Below, in pieces: positions 8,401 through 16,162 of a stretch of DNA of 64,000 nt. A program made the translations under genes and the position numbers. This stretch comes from Brevibacillus sp051967035. GTDB lineage: Bacteria > Bacillota > Bacilli > Brevibacillales > Brevibacillaceae. The DNA is taken from NCBI RefSeq assembly GCF_051967035.1, contig NZ_JBQCKK010000006.1:124001-188000 (forward strand), in the 5' to 3' direction. Within the stretch, counting starts at the first letter, position 1; each line of letters begins with the position of its first letter. The notes below the pieces were generated by a model. That model was not told the DNA's origin. It ran no database searches and was given only the letters and a program-made list of their open reading frames with translations.

Positions 8401-9066
8401 CAGTTGGCGATGCAGTTCCTGGTATCTCTTCGCCGTCTCTGCCTGTTCCTGCAAGGGTCCGATCTGTTCGGTAATCTCGCTGACGATATCGTGGATGCGA
8501 ACCAGATTTTGCTCGGTGTCTTCGAGCTTTTTCTCCGCCTCGCGCTTGCGGGTCTTGTACTTGACGATTCCCGCTGCTTCTTCAAAAATGCCGCGACGAT
8601 CTTCGGACTTGGTGCTGAGAATTTCTTCGATTTTTCCCTGACCGATAATCGAATACGCTTCTTTTCCCAGACCTGTATCCATAAACAGTTCCATAATGTC
8701 CTTCAAGCGGCAGGATCTGTTGTTGATGTAATACTCGCTTTCGCCGGAGCGATAGACTCTGCGCGTGATGGAAACCTCCGAATATTCTACGTCCAGGGAT
8801 CGGTCCGTATTATCCAAGGTAAGCGTCACTTCCGCAAAGTTCACGGGCTTGCGCTTGTCGCTGCCCGCGAAAATAATATCCTCCATCTTCGCCCCGCGCA
8901 GCGACTTGGCACTCTGTTCCCCGAGCACCCAGCGGATCGAGTCGGAAACGTTGCTTTTGCCGCTTCCATTCGGACCGACTACCGCTGTCACTCCTGGGAC
9001 GAACTCGAATTCCGTCCTGTCGGCAAAAGATTTGAATCCTGCCAGTTCCAGGCGCTTCAAATACAT
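5494..9066 (-). CDS. smc: Chromosome segregation / condensation ATPase SMC
   Basis: SMC forms, with ScpA and ScpB, the ring complex that compacts and segregates the chromosome. The 1190-residue protein has the N-terminal ATPase half with Walker A GPNGSGKSN at 31-39, long coiled-coil arms (about 170-500 and 670-1020, packed with Q/E/K/R heptads), a hinge near 510-660 (AGGSMTGG), and the C-terminal half with LSGGERALTAMALLFA and the Walker B CVLDEVEAALD. The start is the ATG at 9066, with AAGGAGG upstream. A 47-residue in-frame extension above it is not homologous to SMC and is rejected. Length is typical. Confidence 0.98.
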   Translation of the reverse strand: MYLKRLELAGFKSFADRTEFEFVPGVTAVVGPNGSGKSNVSDSIRWVLGEQSAKSLRGAKMEDIIFAGSDKRKPVNFAEVTLTLDNTDRSLDVEYSEVSITRRVYRSGESEYYINNRSCRLKDIMELFMDTGLGKEAYSIIGQGKIEEILSTKSEDRRGIFEEAAGIVKYKTRKREAEKKLEDTEQNLVRIHDIVSEITEQIGPLQEQAETAKRYQELHRQLVEHEVALYVQQIEAAHQKWEAATQRVQELREQLMTQTTEASKHEADLEQARFSVTQIDQSIEELQHVLLTVSEETEKVEGQREVLRERMRNLSANRQQTMEQMHRLTEKQHALEAELAEEQERAQEAYRRMTEAHASLQEAEGQFFSMVQSLTDDVERLKGDYFEKLNEMANLRNEIRHQQQLVQTSQARVERQLSGKEQLDLEEGQRQVRMAELQEQLAQIERSLQETATRYKQLVDGLRDGQARMEQVRRELRQFEQKREAAKSRLDLIKEMQSEFAGFQQGVKEILKARERGFKGIHGAVAELVVVPQQYETAIEVALGGALQNVVVENEAAGRAAIAYLKQHNAGRATFLPLDVIRPRTLQAGDRQQLAKESGVVGIASELVSFEEAYRPILESMLGNVIVTEKLEQANRVARTLGYRYRVVTLEGDIVNAGGSMTGGALKKNSTNLLGRNRQAEELEAHMREIEEAISGHTTRMEQLAGELGRMEEEQEALRSEGEALRLKEQEVKGLLQQAEAEGRSLGERAKLVEQDIAAYQKEMEEALRKQEQLQAELAVLEQEEQKLSERIAEAEAKRQEQLESKEEMNQKITSLKVLNAQVKQEHQSRLEQTERLLEQKSLLQREWEEQNANLAALDELERTNESSGLELDQRIQELRQDKERVAGLIAERRNERATLFHKQEQVEVHVKEIRREVKALEEKLHQEEVKVNRGEVELDHLLNKLSEEYEMSYDLAKQKYPPRGELQAEMQVVAQLKKQMAALGTVNLGAIEEYERLSERQQFLRAQEDDLNEAKDMLYRVIQEMDAEMSRRFKETFEAISEQFRDVFVQLFGGGRADLLLSNPDNLLETGIDIVAQPPGKKLQNLALLSGGERALTAMALLFAILRVKPVPFCVLDEVEAALDEANVSRFAEYMQQFSSQTQFICVTHRKGTMESADVLYGITMQEGGVSKLVSVKLEDSAKFVESAS

Positions 9067-9311
9067 ACTTACGGTCCTCCTTACCCAACCATCCTCTCTG
9101 CCAGTGGCGCACGGCATCAACCGGATGGTATCCGAAAAGAGCCCCTGTACCAGACAGGAGCTACTCCACCGCGAGACTTCGTGGTCATATCGAAATAAGT
9201 GTATCATAGAAAGCTGTGCCCACGCAGTATTTTCCCGGCTTTTTCGAGCCGGAACAAAGAAAGCTACACCATCCGCGCCCGCAGACGATGCAGCTCTCTT
9301 TTTTCGAGCTT

Positions 9312-10052
9312 TTATTTCTCTCCCAGCTTCACCAATGCCCGCGCGGCTGCCTGCTGTTCCGCTTCCTTTTTGGAGCGGCCCGAGCCGATGCCAAGCGAGC
9401 GATTGTTCAAAAGCACTTCCGATACGAACTCTCGGTTGTGAGCTGGTCCTTTTTCTTCTACAATGCGATACTGGATGTCTCCCAGATTGTCCTGTTGAAC
9501 AAATTCCTGCAACTGGCTCTTGAAGTCTGTTACCTGGGCAAACTCACCCTTGTCGATTCTGGGGTAGACGTATTTTTCCATGAAGGAAAACACGGCATCC
9601 AGGCCCTGATCCAGATAGAGGGCACCAACAAAAGCTTCAAAAACGTCCGCAAGCAAGGCAGGTCGTTGGCGTCCACCAGTCAACTCTTCCCCTTTTCCCA
9701 GCAAAACGAGATCGCCAAAATTCAGCAGTTCAGCAAATTTAACCAGAGAAGGCTCACAGACAATCGCTGCCCGCAGCTTCGTCATTTCGCCTTCGCTCAT
9801 CTTCGGAAAAGTTTTGTATAAAAACTGGGAAACAGTCAACTCAAGCACAGCATCTCCCAAAAACTCCAGCCGTTCGTTGTCTGATATACGTTTGCCGCGT
9901 TGCTCGTTCACGTAGGAAGAATGGGTGAATGCCTGCCGCAGAACGCTCTCATCGTGAAAGCGAAAGCCGATCTTCTCTTGCAGCTGTGCAAAACTCATCA
10001 CCCTCACCACCATTCCAGGAGACTGCCTACCTTTTCTCTCAGTAGGGCTCAT
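9312..10052 (-). CDS. rnc: Ribonuclease III
   Basis: RNase III cuts double-stranded RNA in rRNA precursors, mRNAs and the SRP RNA. The 246 residues contain the catalytic signature NERLEFLGDAVLEL and the second acidic cluster DVFEAFVGALYLD in the nuclease domain, then a C-terminal double-stranded RNA binding domain ending near GRSKKEAEQQAAARAL. The first ATG immediately follows the fabF stop codon but has no good ribosome site; ATGs at MVVRV or MSFAQL, preceded by GGTGAGGG, are real alternatives, so the first 14-19 residues are uncertain. It precedes smc, a common pairing. Confidence 0.95.
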   Translation of the reverse strand: MSPTERKGRQSPGMVVRVMSFAQLQEKIGFRFHDESVLRQAFTHSSYVNEQRGKRISDNERLEFLGDAVLELTVSQFLYKTFPKMSEGEMTKLRAAIVCEPSLVKFAELLNFGDLVLLGKGEELTGGRQRPALLADVFEAFVGALYLDQGLDAVFSFMEKYVYPRIDKGEFAQVTDFKSQLQEFVQQDNLGDIQYRIVEEKGPAHNREFVSEVLLNNRSLGIGSGRSKKEAEQQAAARALVKLGEK

Positions 10053-11294
10053 TTATGCTTCGTATCGCTTCAGGACCACCGTTGCATTATGACCGCCGAA
10101 TCCAAACGTGTTGGAAACAGCCACATGGACGGTCGCCATGCGCGCATGGTTGGGAACGTAGTCGAGATCGCATTCCGGATCAGGGTTTTCCAGGTTGATC
10201 GTTGGAGGAAGCACCTGATCGCGCAGCGCAAAAGCCGTAGCAATGGCCTCGATACCGCCTGTCGCTCCGAGCAGATGGCCTGTCATGGACTTGGTGGAGC
10301 TGACAGCCAGCTTGTAGGCGTGTTCCCCAAATACTTCCTTAATCGCCTGCGTCTCTGCGATATCGCCCTGGTCCGTCGAGGTTCCGTGTGCGTTGATGTA
10401 GCCTACCTCGCTCGGATCAATGCCCGCGTCGCGCAATGCGTTTTTCATGCAGCGCGCAGCCCCTTCGCCACCGGGCGATGGAGCGGTAATGTGATAGGCA
10501 TCCGCGCTCATGCCGTAGCCGATCACTTCCGCGATGATGTTCGCCCCGCGTTTTTTCGCATGCTCAAGCTCTTCCAGAATCAGGACGCCCGCTCCTTCGC
10601 CCATGACGAAGCCATCGCGGTCTTTGTCAAACGGACGGCTTGCTTTTTGCGGCTCGTCGTTGCGCGTGGACATCGCTTTGGCCGAGCAAAAGCCGGCAAA
10701 CGCCATCGGACGAATCGTCGCTTCCGCTCCGCCCGCGATCATCACATCCGCGTGACCGAACTGGATCAAACGCAGGGCGTCGCCGATCGCGTTTGTTCCG
10801 GTCGCACATGCGGTAATGGCGCTGGAGGTCGGTCCTTTTGCCCCGTATTGAATGGAGACTGCACCGGAGGCCATGTTGGCAATCAGCATCGGAATGAAAA
10901 ACGGACTCACGCGGCGCGGACCTTTTTCCAACAGCACGGAATGCTGCTCTTCCCATGTCGAAAGCCCGCCAATTCCGGACCCGATGTATACACCCACTCG
11001 TTCCGCATTTTCTGGCGTGATTTCCAGTTTCGCATCCTCTACCGCCATTTTGGCAGCAGCCAATCCAAACTGAACGAATCGGTCTGTACGTCGTATTTCT
11101 TTTTTGTCCATGTACAGCTCAGGGTTGAAGTCTTTCACTTCGCCCGCGATCTGCGTCGGATAATCCGAAGCGTCAAAAGCAGTCAGGCGGTCAATGCCCG
11201 ATTTTCCTTCCAGCAGGCTGTTCCAGAAGGTCTGCGCGTCATTTCCCACCGGGGAGACGACACCGACGCCCGTAATCACCACTCTTCGTTTCAT
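10053..11294 (-). CDS. fabF: 3-oxoacyl-[acyl-carrier-protein] synthase II
   Basis: FabF condenses malonyl-ACP with a growing acyl-ACP to extend fatty acids. The 413-residue thiolase-fold enzyme has the active-site cysteine in ITACATGTNAIGDA, the first histidine in NAHGTSTDQGD, and the second in STKSMTGHLLGATG. The start is the ATG at 11294, preceded by AGAGGTGATC. A GTG three codons upstream lies inside that ribosome site. It follows acpP after a gap with a strong hairpin and ends directly against rnc. Its product and acpP, fabG, fabD, fabH make one elongation system. Confidence 0.97.
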   Translation of the reverse strand: MKRRVVITGVGVVSPVGNDAQTFWNSLLEGKSGIDRLTAFDASDYPTQIAGEVKDFNPELYMDKKEIRRTDRFVQFGLAAAKMAVEDAKLEITPENAERVGVYIGSGIGGLSTWEEQHSVLLEKGPRRVSPFFIPMLIANMASGAVSIQYGAKGPTSSAITACATGTNAIGDALRLIQFGHADVMIAGGAEATIRPMAFAGFCSAKAMSTRNDEPQKASRPFDKDRDGFVMGEGAGVLILEELEHAKKRGANIIAEVIGYGMSADAYHITAPSPGGEGAARCMKNALRDAGIDPSEVGYINAHGTSTDQGDIAETQAIKEVFGEHAYKLAVSSTKSMTGHLLGATGGIEAIATAFALRDQVLPPTINLENPDPECDLDYVPNHARMATVHVAVSNTFGFGGHNATVVLKRYEA

Positions 11295-11391
11295 TGCGAT
11301 CACCTCTATATGAAAGTCAGCAGTCAGTTTCTCACTTGCACTTCATGCCCAACGTTTGCTCCCTGTATGTATTCGGCGGCAATTGAAGGAG

Positions 11392-11414
11392 AAGTCCCGT
11401 ATGGTACGGGACTT
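11392..11414. repeat. Perfect stem-loop between acpP and fabF
   Basis: A 10-bp perfect inverted repeat with a 3-base loop (arms 11392-11401 and 11405-11414) lies just after the acpP stop. It is not followed by a T-run on either strand. It may protect or process the acpP mRNA, which often needs higher abundance than its neighbours. Confidence 0.65.
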
Positions 11415-11427
11415 CCAACTGATGGAT

Positions 11428-11661
11428 CTACTTGTGAGATTCTATGTACTTGACAACCTCACCAACAGAAGTGATCTTTTCAGCATCTTCGTCAGAAATC
11501 TCTAAATCAAACTCGTCTTCCAGTTCCATGACGAGTTCCACTACATCCAGGGAGTCAGCGCCCAGGTCTTCTTTGAAAGAAGCTTCCAAAGTAATCTTGG
11601 ACTCATCTACACCCAGACGATCGACGATGATTTTCTTCACGCGCTCCAATGTATCTGCCAT
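11428..11661 (-). CDS. acpP: Acyl carrier protein
   Basis: ACP carries growing acyl chains on a phosphopantetheine arm. The acidic 77-residue protein has the four-helix pattern and the DSLD motif with the modified serine at residue 37 ([15 protein letters not shown]). A GAGGGGGTGAAG ribosome site precedes the ATG. It lies between fabG and fabF. A TATAAT lies in the short upstream gap, so it may also have its own promoter, but no well-spaced -35 is visible. Confidence 0.98.
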
Positions 11662-11714
11662 TTTACTTCACCCCCTCTCCCGTATTATAGTGGATGAGCT
11701 GTCAAAAAACCAGT

Positions 11715-12455
11715 TTACATGTACATGCCGCCGTCCACATGCAAGGTTTGGCCAGTCATGTAGTTGGCTGCATCGGAAGCAAGGAACAGAACGACGGACG
11801 CAATGTCCTCTGTCTGGCCCAGCCGTGCGAGCGGAATCTGGCTGATGAGGCCGGCTTTTACGTCCTCCGGCAGCACGGCCGTCATTTCGGTATCGATAAA
11901 TCCAGGCGCTACCGCGTTCACCGTGATGCCCCGGCTCGCCAATTCGCGCGCGGCCGTTTTGGTCAGGCCGATAACACCCGCTTTTGCCGCCACGTAGTTA
12001 GCTTGCCCCGCATTGCCGATCACCCCTACCACGGACGTAATATTGATGATCTTGCCCGAGCGCTGCTTCATCATCGGCCGAGTCGCCGCTTTCAGGCAGT
12101 TGAATACGCCTTTCAAGTTGGTGGCAATGACGTCGTCCCACTCTTCTTCCTTCATGCGCATCAGCAAATTGTCGCGGGTAATCCCGGCGTTGTTGACCAA
12201 AATGTCGATCGTTCCAAAATGATCCAAAGCGGCCTTGAACATGTCGCCCACTTCTTCGGACGAAGAAACGTTGGCGCGAACCATGATCGCATCGCGGCCA
12301 AGCTCCTTGATCTTGGCCACGGTCTCCGCAGCTGCCGCTTCGCTTCCTGCGTAGTTTACCACGACATTCGCCCCTGCTTCGGCCAGCTTGAGGGCAATGG
12401 CACGGCCAATCCCGCGGGAGGCTCCTGTCACAAGCGCTGTTTTTCCTGTTAGCAT
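11715..12455 (-). CDS. fabG: 3-oxoacyl-[acyl-carrier-protein] reductase
   Basis: FabG reduces 3-ketoacyl-ACP with NADPH in each elongation cycle. The 246-residue short-chain dehydrogenase has the cofactor motif GASRGIG at residues 11-17, the NNAG motif, the catalytic Ser in ITSVVG and the YxxxK pair in YVAAKAGVIG. The start ATG overlaps the fabD stop by 7 bases (ATGCTAA), with CGGAGGG upstream, indicating translational coupling. Confidence 0.97.
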   Translation of the reverse strand: MLTGKTALVTGASRGIGRAIALKLAEAGANVVVNYAGSEAAAAETVAKIKELGRDAIMVRANVSSSEEVGDMFKAALDHFGTIDILVNNAGITRDNLLMRMKEEEWDDVIATNLKGVFNCLKAATRPMMKQRSGKIINITSVVGVIGNAGQANYVAAKAGVIGLTKTAARELASRGITVNAVAPGFIDTEMTAVLPEDVKAGLISQIPLARLGQTEDIASVVLFLASDAANYMTGQTLHVDGGMYM

Positions 12456-13399
12456 AGTATCCCTCCGTTCAAAAGCTCAGTCAAGGACTCCATGTCCTGC
12501 ACCGAAACGATCGTCGTATCGGCTGGCGCGATTTTCTTAATCAGTCCCGCAAGCACCTTGCCTGGTCCGATTTCCACGAATGTGGTCACGCCTGCTTCTA
12601 CCATCCACTGCACCGAGTCCTCCCACAAAACCGGAGCGGATACTTGCTGCACCAGTTGCTCGACAATCGTCGCCGCTTCGGTAACCGGGCGTGCCGTCAC
12701 GTTTGCCACGACTGGTACGCTTGCTTCGCGGACTGTGACGCCTGCAAGCACCGCCTGCAATTTGTCTGCAGCCGGCTGCATCAGGCTGGAGTGGAACGGC
12801 CCGCTCACGTTCAGCGGGAGCACACGCTTCGCGCCTGCTGCCTTGGCCTTTTCGCCCGCCAGCTTGACCCCTTCAGCCGAGCCGGAGATGACGATTTGCC
12901 CCGGGCCGTTCATATTCGCTGGCTGAACCGGATAACCGGAAGCCGTCACTTCCTCACATACGGCTTGCAAGGCTGCCCGCTCCATGTTCAAAACCGCCGC
13001 CATCGCGCCCTGGCCTGCCGGAACGGCTTCTTCCATGAATTGACCGCGTGCGCGAACGACTTTCACCGCATCCGAAAAAGACAGCGCGTCTGCTGCCACC
13101 AGCGCCGAGTATTCTCCCAGACTGTGGCCTGCCACGAAATCAGGCGTATAGTCCGGCAACTTTTCCTTCAAGGCGGCCAGCACGGCCATACTCGCGGTCA
13201 AAATCGCCGGCTGCGTGTTCGCCGTCAGCTTCAGCTCTTCTTCCGGGCCTGCAAAACACAGACCGGAAAGCGAAAAGCCAAGCGCGGCATCTGCCTGTTC
13301 AAAAATGCGACGGGCTGCTTCCGACTGCTCGGAAAGCGTCTGTCCCATTCCGACGAATTGCGAGCCTTGCCCCGGAAACACAAATGCTACTTTCCCCAC
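12449..13399 (-). CDS. fabD: Malonyl-CoA:acyl-carrier-protein transacylase
   Basis: FabD loads malonyl groups from CoA to ACP. The 316-residue protein opens MGKVAFVFPGQGSQFVGMG and has the catalytic serine in GHSLGEYSAL and a histidine in the SGPFHSSLM segment. I start it at a GTG at 13399, 9 bases after GAAGGGAG, overlapping the fabH TAG by one base; an in-frame ATG 12 codons further upstream would add non-homologous residues. It is coupled to fabH upstream and fabG downstream. Confidence 0.96.
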   Translation of the reverse strand: MGKVAFVFPGQGSQFVGMGQTLSEQSEAARRIFEQADAALGFSLSGLCFAGPEEELKLTANTQPAILTASMAVLAALKEKLPDYTPDFVAGHSLGEYSALVAADALSFSDAVKVVRARGQFMEEAVPAGQGAMAAVLNMERAALQAVCEEVTASGYPVQPANMNGPGQIVISGSAEGVKLAGEKAKAAGAKRVLPLNVSGPFHSSLMQPAADKLQAVLAGVTVREASVPVVANVTARPVTEAATIVEQLVQQVSAPVLWEDSVQWMVEAGVTTFVEIGPGKVLAGLIKKIAPADTTIVSVQDMESLTELLNGGILC

Positions 13400-14427
13400 T
13401 ACTGTCCGCTCCCTTCCGCTGGCGTGGTCGACCATTTCAGAAGCGTTGCGCCCCAGGTCAAGCCGCCGCCGAAACCTACGAGAATCACATTGTCGCCTTC
13501 TTTAACCCGTCCCGCTGCGATCGCTTCATCCAACGCTACCGGAATCGACGCCGAAGACATGTTTCCGTAGCGGTCGAGGTTGATCGCCACTTTGTCCTCC
13601 GACAAGCCGAAGCGTTGGACGGCGGAATCGATAATCCGCTTGTTGGCCTGATGCGGCACCAAGAGGTCGATGTTTGCCCGCTCGACTCCCGCTTTGGCCA
13701 ATACCGCTTCTGTCGCGGAGTTCATCACGCGCACCGCGAATTTGAAAACTTCGCCGCCCGCCATGGAGAGATAGTGCAAGTCATTGGCTACCGTTTCGCT
13801 CGAAGCCGGGATGCGGGAGCCGCCCGCCGGCAAGCATAACAGTTCGCCGCCGGCACCGTCTGCGCCAAGCTCGAACGACTGGAAGCCAAAGCCTTCGCGC
13901 ACCTCGCCGATCACAGCGGCACCTGCGCCATCCCCGAACAGCACACATGTATTGCGGTCTTTGTAGTTCGTAATTTTGGACAGCGTCTCTACCCCGACGA
14001 CCAGCACGTATTTGTACAGGCCGTTGGAAATGAATTGGGCTGCCGTCGTGATGCCGTACAAAAATCCGGTGCAGGCAGCCGATACGTCCAGCGCCGCTGC
14101 CCGCTTTGCCCCCAGCTTATTCTGTAGAATGCAGGCCGTCGACGGGAACATCATATCCGGCGTTACCGTTGCCACGATAATCATGTCCAGCTGCTCTGCG
14201 CTGATGTTGGCTCGCGCCAGCGCTTTTTTTGCAGCTTCATAAGCAAGATCGGAAGAAGCTTGCTCAGCCGAGCAAATGCGACGTTCCCGGATTCCGGTGC
14301 GGGAAACAATCCACTCATCGGTTGTTTCCACCATCTTCTCCAGATCGAAGTTGCTAAGCACTCTTTCAGGTGTGTAGGAACCTGTAGCCAATATGCCTAC
14401 CGAACGCTTTTTGTCCATCTGCCTCAC
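13399..14427 (-). CDS. fabH: 3-oxoacyl-[acyl-carrier-protein] synthase III
   Basis: FabH starts fatty acid synthesis by condensing acetyl- or branched acyl-CoA with malonyl-ACP. The 342 residues have the catalytic Cys119 in SAACTGFLYGI, the histidine in VPHQANKRI, and the asparagine in RYGNMSSASI. The chosen start is a GTG overlapping the plsX stop as GTGA, with GGGAG 7 bases upstream; the ATG three codons later is the alternative. It belongs to the fapR-controlled run fapR-plsX-fabH-fabD-fabG. Confidence 0.96.
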   Translation of the reverse strand: MRQMDKKRSVGILATGSYTPERVLSNFDLEKMVETTDEWIVSRTGIRERRICSAEQASSDLAYEAAKKALARANISAEQLDMIIVATVTPDMMFPSTACILQNKLGAKRAAALDVSAACTGFLYGITTAAQFISNGLYKYVLVVGVETLSKITNYKDRNTCVLFGDGAGAAVIGEVREGFGFQSFELGADGAGGELLCLPAGGSRIPASSETVANDLHYLSMAGGEVFKFAVRVMNSATEAVLAKAGVERANIDLLVPHQANKRIIDSAVQRFGLSEDKVAINLDRYGNMSSASIPVALDEAIAAGRVKEGDNVILVGFGGGLTWGATLLKWSTTPAEGSGQ

Positions 14428-15431
14428 TCGCTTTCTCCCGTTATATTTTTCTGTAGCGCTTGTGCAATCACCTCGTTCACATCTTGCCGAACGAAGCGGG
14501 CCGCACTGGCAATTGCGTTTTTCAGCGCTCGCTCGTCAGAGGAGCCGTGCGCCTTGATGATCGGACTTTTCAGGCCCAACAGCGGCGCTCCCCCGTATTC
14601 CGCATAGTCCATTTTGTTTTTGAAACGCACGAGTCCCGGCTTTAAAATGGCCGCTCCTACTTTATTAATCAGACTGGAAGTAAACTCCTGCTTCAACAGC
14701 GAAAAGATTGTGGAGGCTGCGCCCTCTACCGCTTTCAGCAACACGTTGCCGACAAAGCCGTCGCAAACGAGCACGTCGCATGCCCCCTGCATGACGTCAC
14801 GCGCTTCCACGTTGCCGACAAAATTCAGCTCGGTCTGGGACAGAAGCGGGAAAACGGCTTTGGTCAGTTCGTTTCCTTTTCCTTCTTCCGTCCCTACGTT
14901 GAGGAGTCCCACTTTTGGATTGTCAAAGCCCAGCACTTTCTCGGCGTACAGGCTGCCCATCACCGCATATTGCAGCAGGTGATGCGACTTCGCATCCATA
15001 TTGGCGCCCACGTCCAGCGTAAGCGTCACGCGGCCCAGCACATTCGGGATAAAGGCGGCAAGAGCGGGACGTTCGATTCCCTCCATGCGGCCTGCATAGA
15101 GCAGACCCGCCGTCATCAGCGCACCTGTATTCCCTGCAGAGATCGCTGCATCCACGATTTTTTCGCGCGCCATTTCGACTGCTACGACCAGCGAAGCATT
15201 TTTTTTGCGACGTACAGCCCGAACCGGTTCATCATCCGGCAAAATCACTTCCGTCGTCGGAACGATCTCGATGTTTGCCGGCACGTCTTGCGGCAGGTGA
15301 TTCCGAATGGCCTGTTCATCTCCCACCAGTACAACGGTAATGGCCGGGTTTTCCTTGACGGCGGCAAGCGCCCCTAACACTGTACTTCGCGGTGCGTGAT
15401 CGCCGCCCATCGCATCAACTGCAATTCGCAA
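14424..15431 (-). CDS. plsX: Phosphate acyltransferase PlsX
   Basis: PlsX makes acyl-phosphate from acyl-ACP, the donor PlsY uses to acylate glycerol-3-phosphate, linking fatty acid and phospholipid synthesis. The 335-residue protein opens with L(M)RIAVDAMGGDHAPRS and has conserved VCDGFVGNVLLKAVEG. The start is a TTG at 15431, 8 bases after AAGGAGG; upstream codons encode no family sequence. It sits 20 bases after fapR and overlaps fabH by 4 bases. Confidence 0.95.
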   Translation of the reverse strand: MRIAVDAMGGDHAPRSTVLGALAAVKENPAITVVLVGDEQAIRNHLPQDVPANIEIVPTTEVILPDDEPVRAVRRKKNASLVVAVEMAREKIVDAAISAGNTGALMTAGLLYAGRMEGIERPALAAFIPNVLGRVTLTLDVGANMDAKSHHLLQYAVMGSLYAEKVLGFDNPKVGLLNVGTEEGKGNELTKAVFPLLSQTELNFVGNVEARDVMQGACDVLVCDGFVGNVLLKAVEGAASTIFSLLKQEFTSSLINKVGAAILKPGLVRFKNKMDYAEYGGAPLLGLKSPIIKAHGSSDERALKNAIASAARFVRQDVNEVIAQALQKNITGESE

Positions 15432-15451
15432 CCGTGTCTCCTCCTTACCTC

Positions 15452-16036
15452 TCATCCATGCCAATTCTGTGTCCCTGACATCTCCACAACCCGAAACGTC
15501 GCCGTAAACACCAATTCTCCCTGGACCTTGGTCTCTACGCGCACTTTGCACTCGCCTTTGTCCCGGCTGCGCACCACTGCTTTTGCCACCAGCTTTTCGC
15601 CGATGCGCACAGGCCGCACGAAGCGGATTCGGGCCGTTGCGGTCAGCGCCACATCGGCATTAATGACTGCTACTGCCAACGAGTTGGCCTGGGCAAAAAT
15701 ATAATGCCCCCTGGCAATCTGCGTCTTCGAAAAAACATGCTCTTCTTTTATTTCCAGTACGGAAATGGCTTGGGAATCGAGCTGCAAGTCGATGATCTCC
15801 CCGATCACCTCGTCGATCCCAAGCGATTTCACGGGATCGAGGCTCTTTTCGGCAACCGATTTGATCCGCTCGCGAAGCTCGGGAATCCCAAGCTCCAATC
15901 GATCTAAACGTATCGTTTGAATGCTGACATGAAATAGCTCAGCCAAATCTTCGTCCGTCGCAAATGGATTGTCCGCCAGCGACTGCACCAAGCGCGTCTG
16001 GCGGTCTTTTTTTGGCAAGCGGGCGATGCGAAACAC
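15452..16036 (-). CDS. fapR: Fatty acid and phospholipid synthesis repressor FapR
   Basis: FapR represses fatty acid and phospholipid genes and is released from DNA by malonyl-CoA. The protein has an N-terminal DeoR-type helix-turn-helix (about residues 25-60, with VSIQTIRLDRLELGIPELRER) and a C-terminal hot-dog domain that binds malonyl-CoA (GHYIFAQANSLAVAVI). The first GTG (16036) lies directly against a G-rich stretch; a TTG six codons later (16018) aligns better with the B. subtilis start, so the first six residues are uncertain. The promoter carries its own operator, indicating autoregulation. Confidence 0.96.
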   Translation of the reverse strand: MFRIARLPKKDRQTRLVQSLADNPFATDEDLAELFHVSIQTIRLDRLELGIPELRERIKSVAEKSLDPVKSLGIDEVIGEIIDLQLDSQAISVLEIKEEHVFSKTQIARGHYIFAQANSLAVAVINADVALTATARIRFVRPVRIGEKLVAKAVVRSRDKGECKVRVETKVQGELVFTATFRVVEMSGTQNWHG

Positions 16037-16084
16037 CCCCCTAGCAAGATTCTCATTACGGATATGTATGATTGCGAGCTGTTT

Positions 16085-16133
16085 TTAATACCAGGTACCA
16101 AAACAGTATAAGGGAGAACGCGGGCAATTACAA
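16085..16133 (-). promoter_or_regulatory. fapR promoter with FapR operator
   Basis: On the minus strand TTGTAA (16133-16128), 17 bases, TATACT (16110-16105) is followed at once by the near-palindrome TTTTGGTACCTGGTATTAA (16103-16085), which has the GTACC-N-GGTAt core of FapR boxes. The operator covers the likely transcription start, consistent with autorepression of the fapR-plsX-fabHDG operon. Confidence 0.85.
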
Positions 16134-16162
16134 GTAAAGTTCTTGAAAATAGGCAGCTCTCC

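Noticed and set aside
9067..9207. 47-residue N-terminal extension of SMC
   Set aside because: No SMC homology and the ATG at 9066 has a perfect ribosome site.
9236..9253. Inverted repeat CCGGCT/AGCCGG between rnc and smc
   Set aside because: Six-bp stem without T-run; too short to call a terminator.
11684..11705. TTGACA and TATAAT before acpP
   Set aside because: Spacing is only 10 bases, so they cannot form one promoter.
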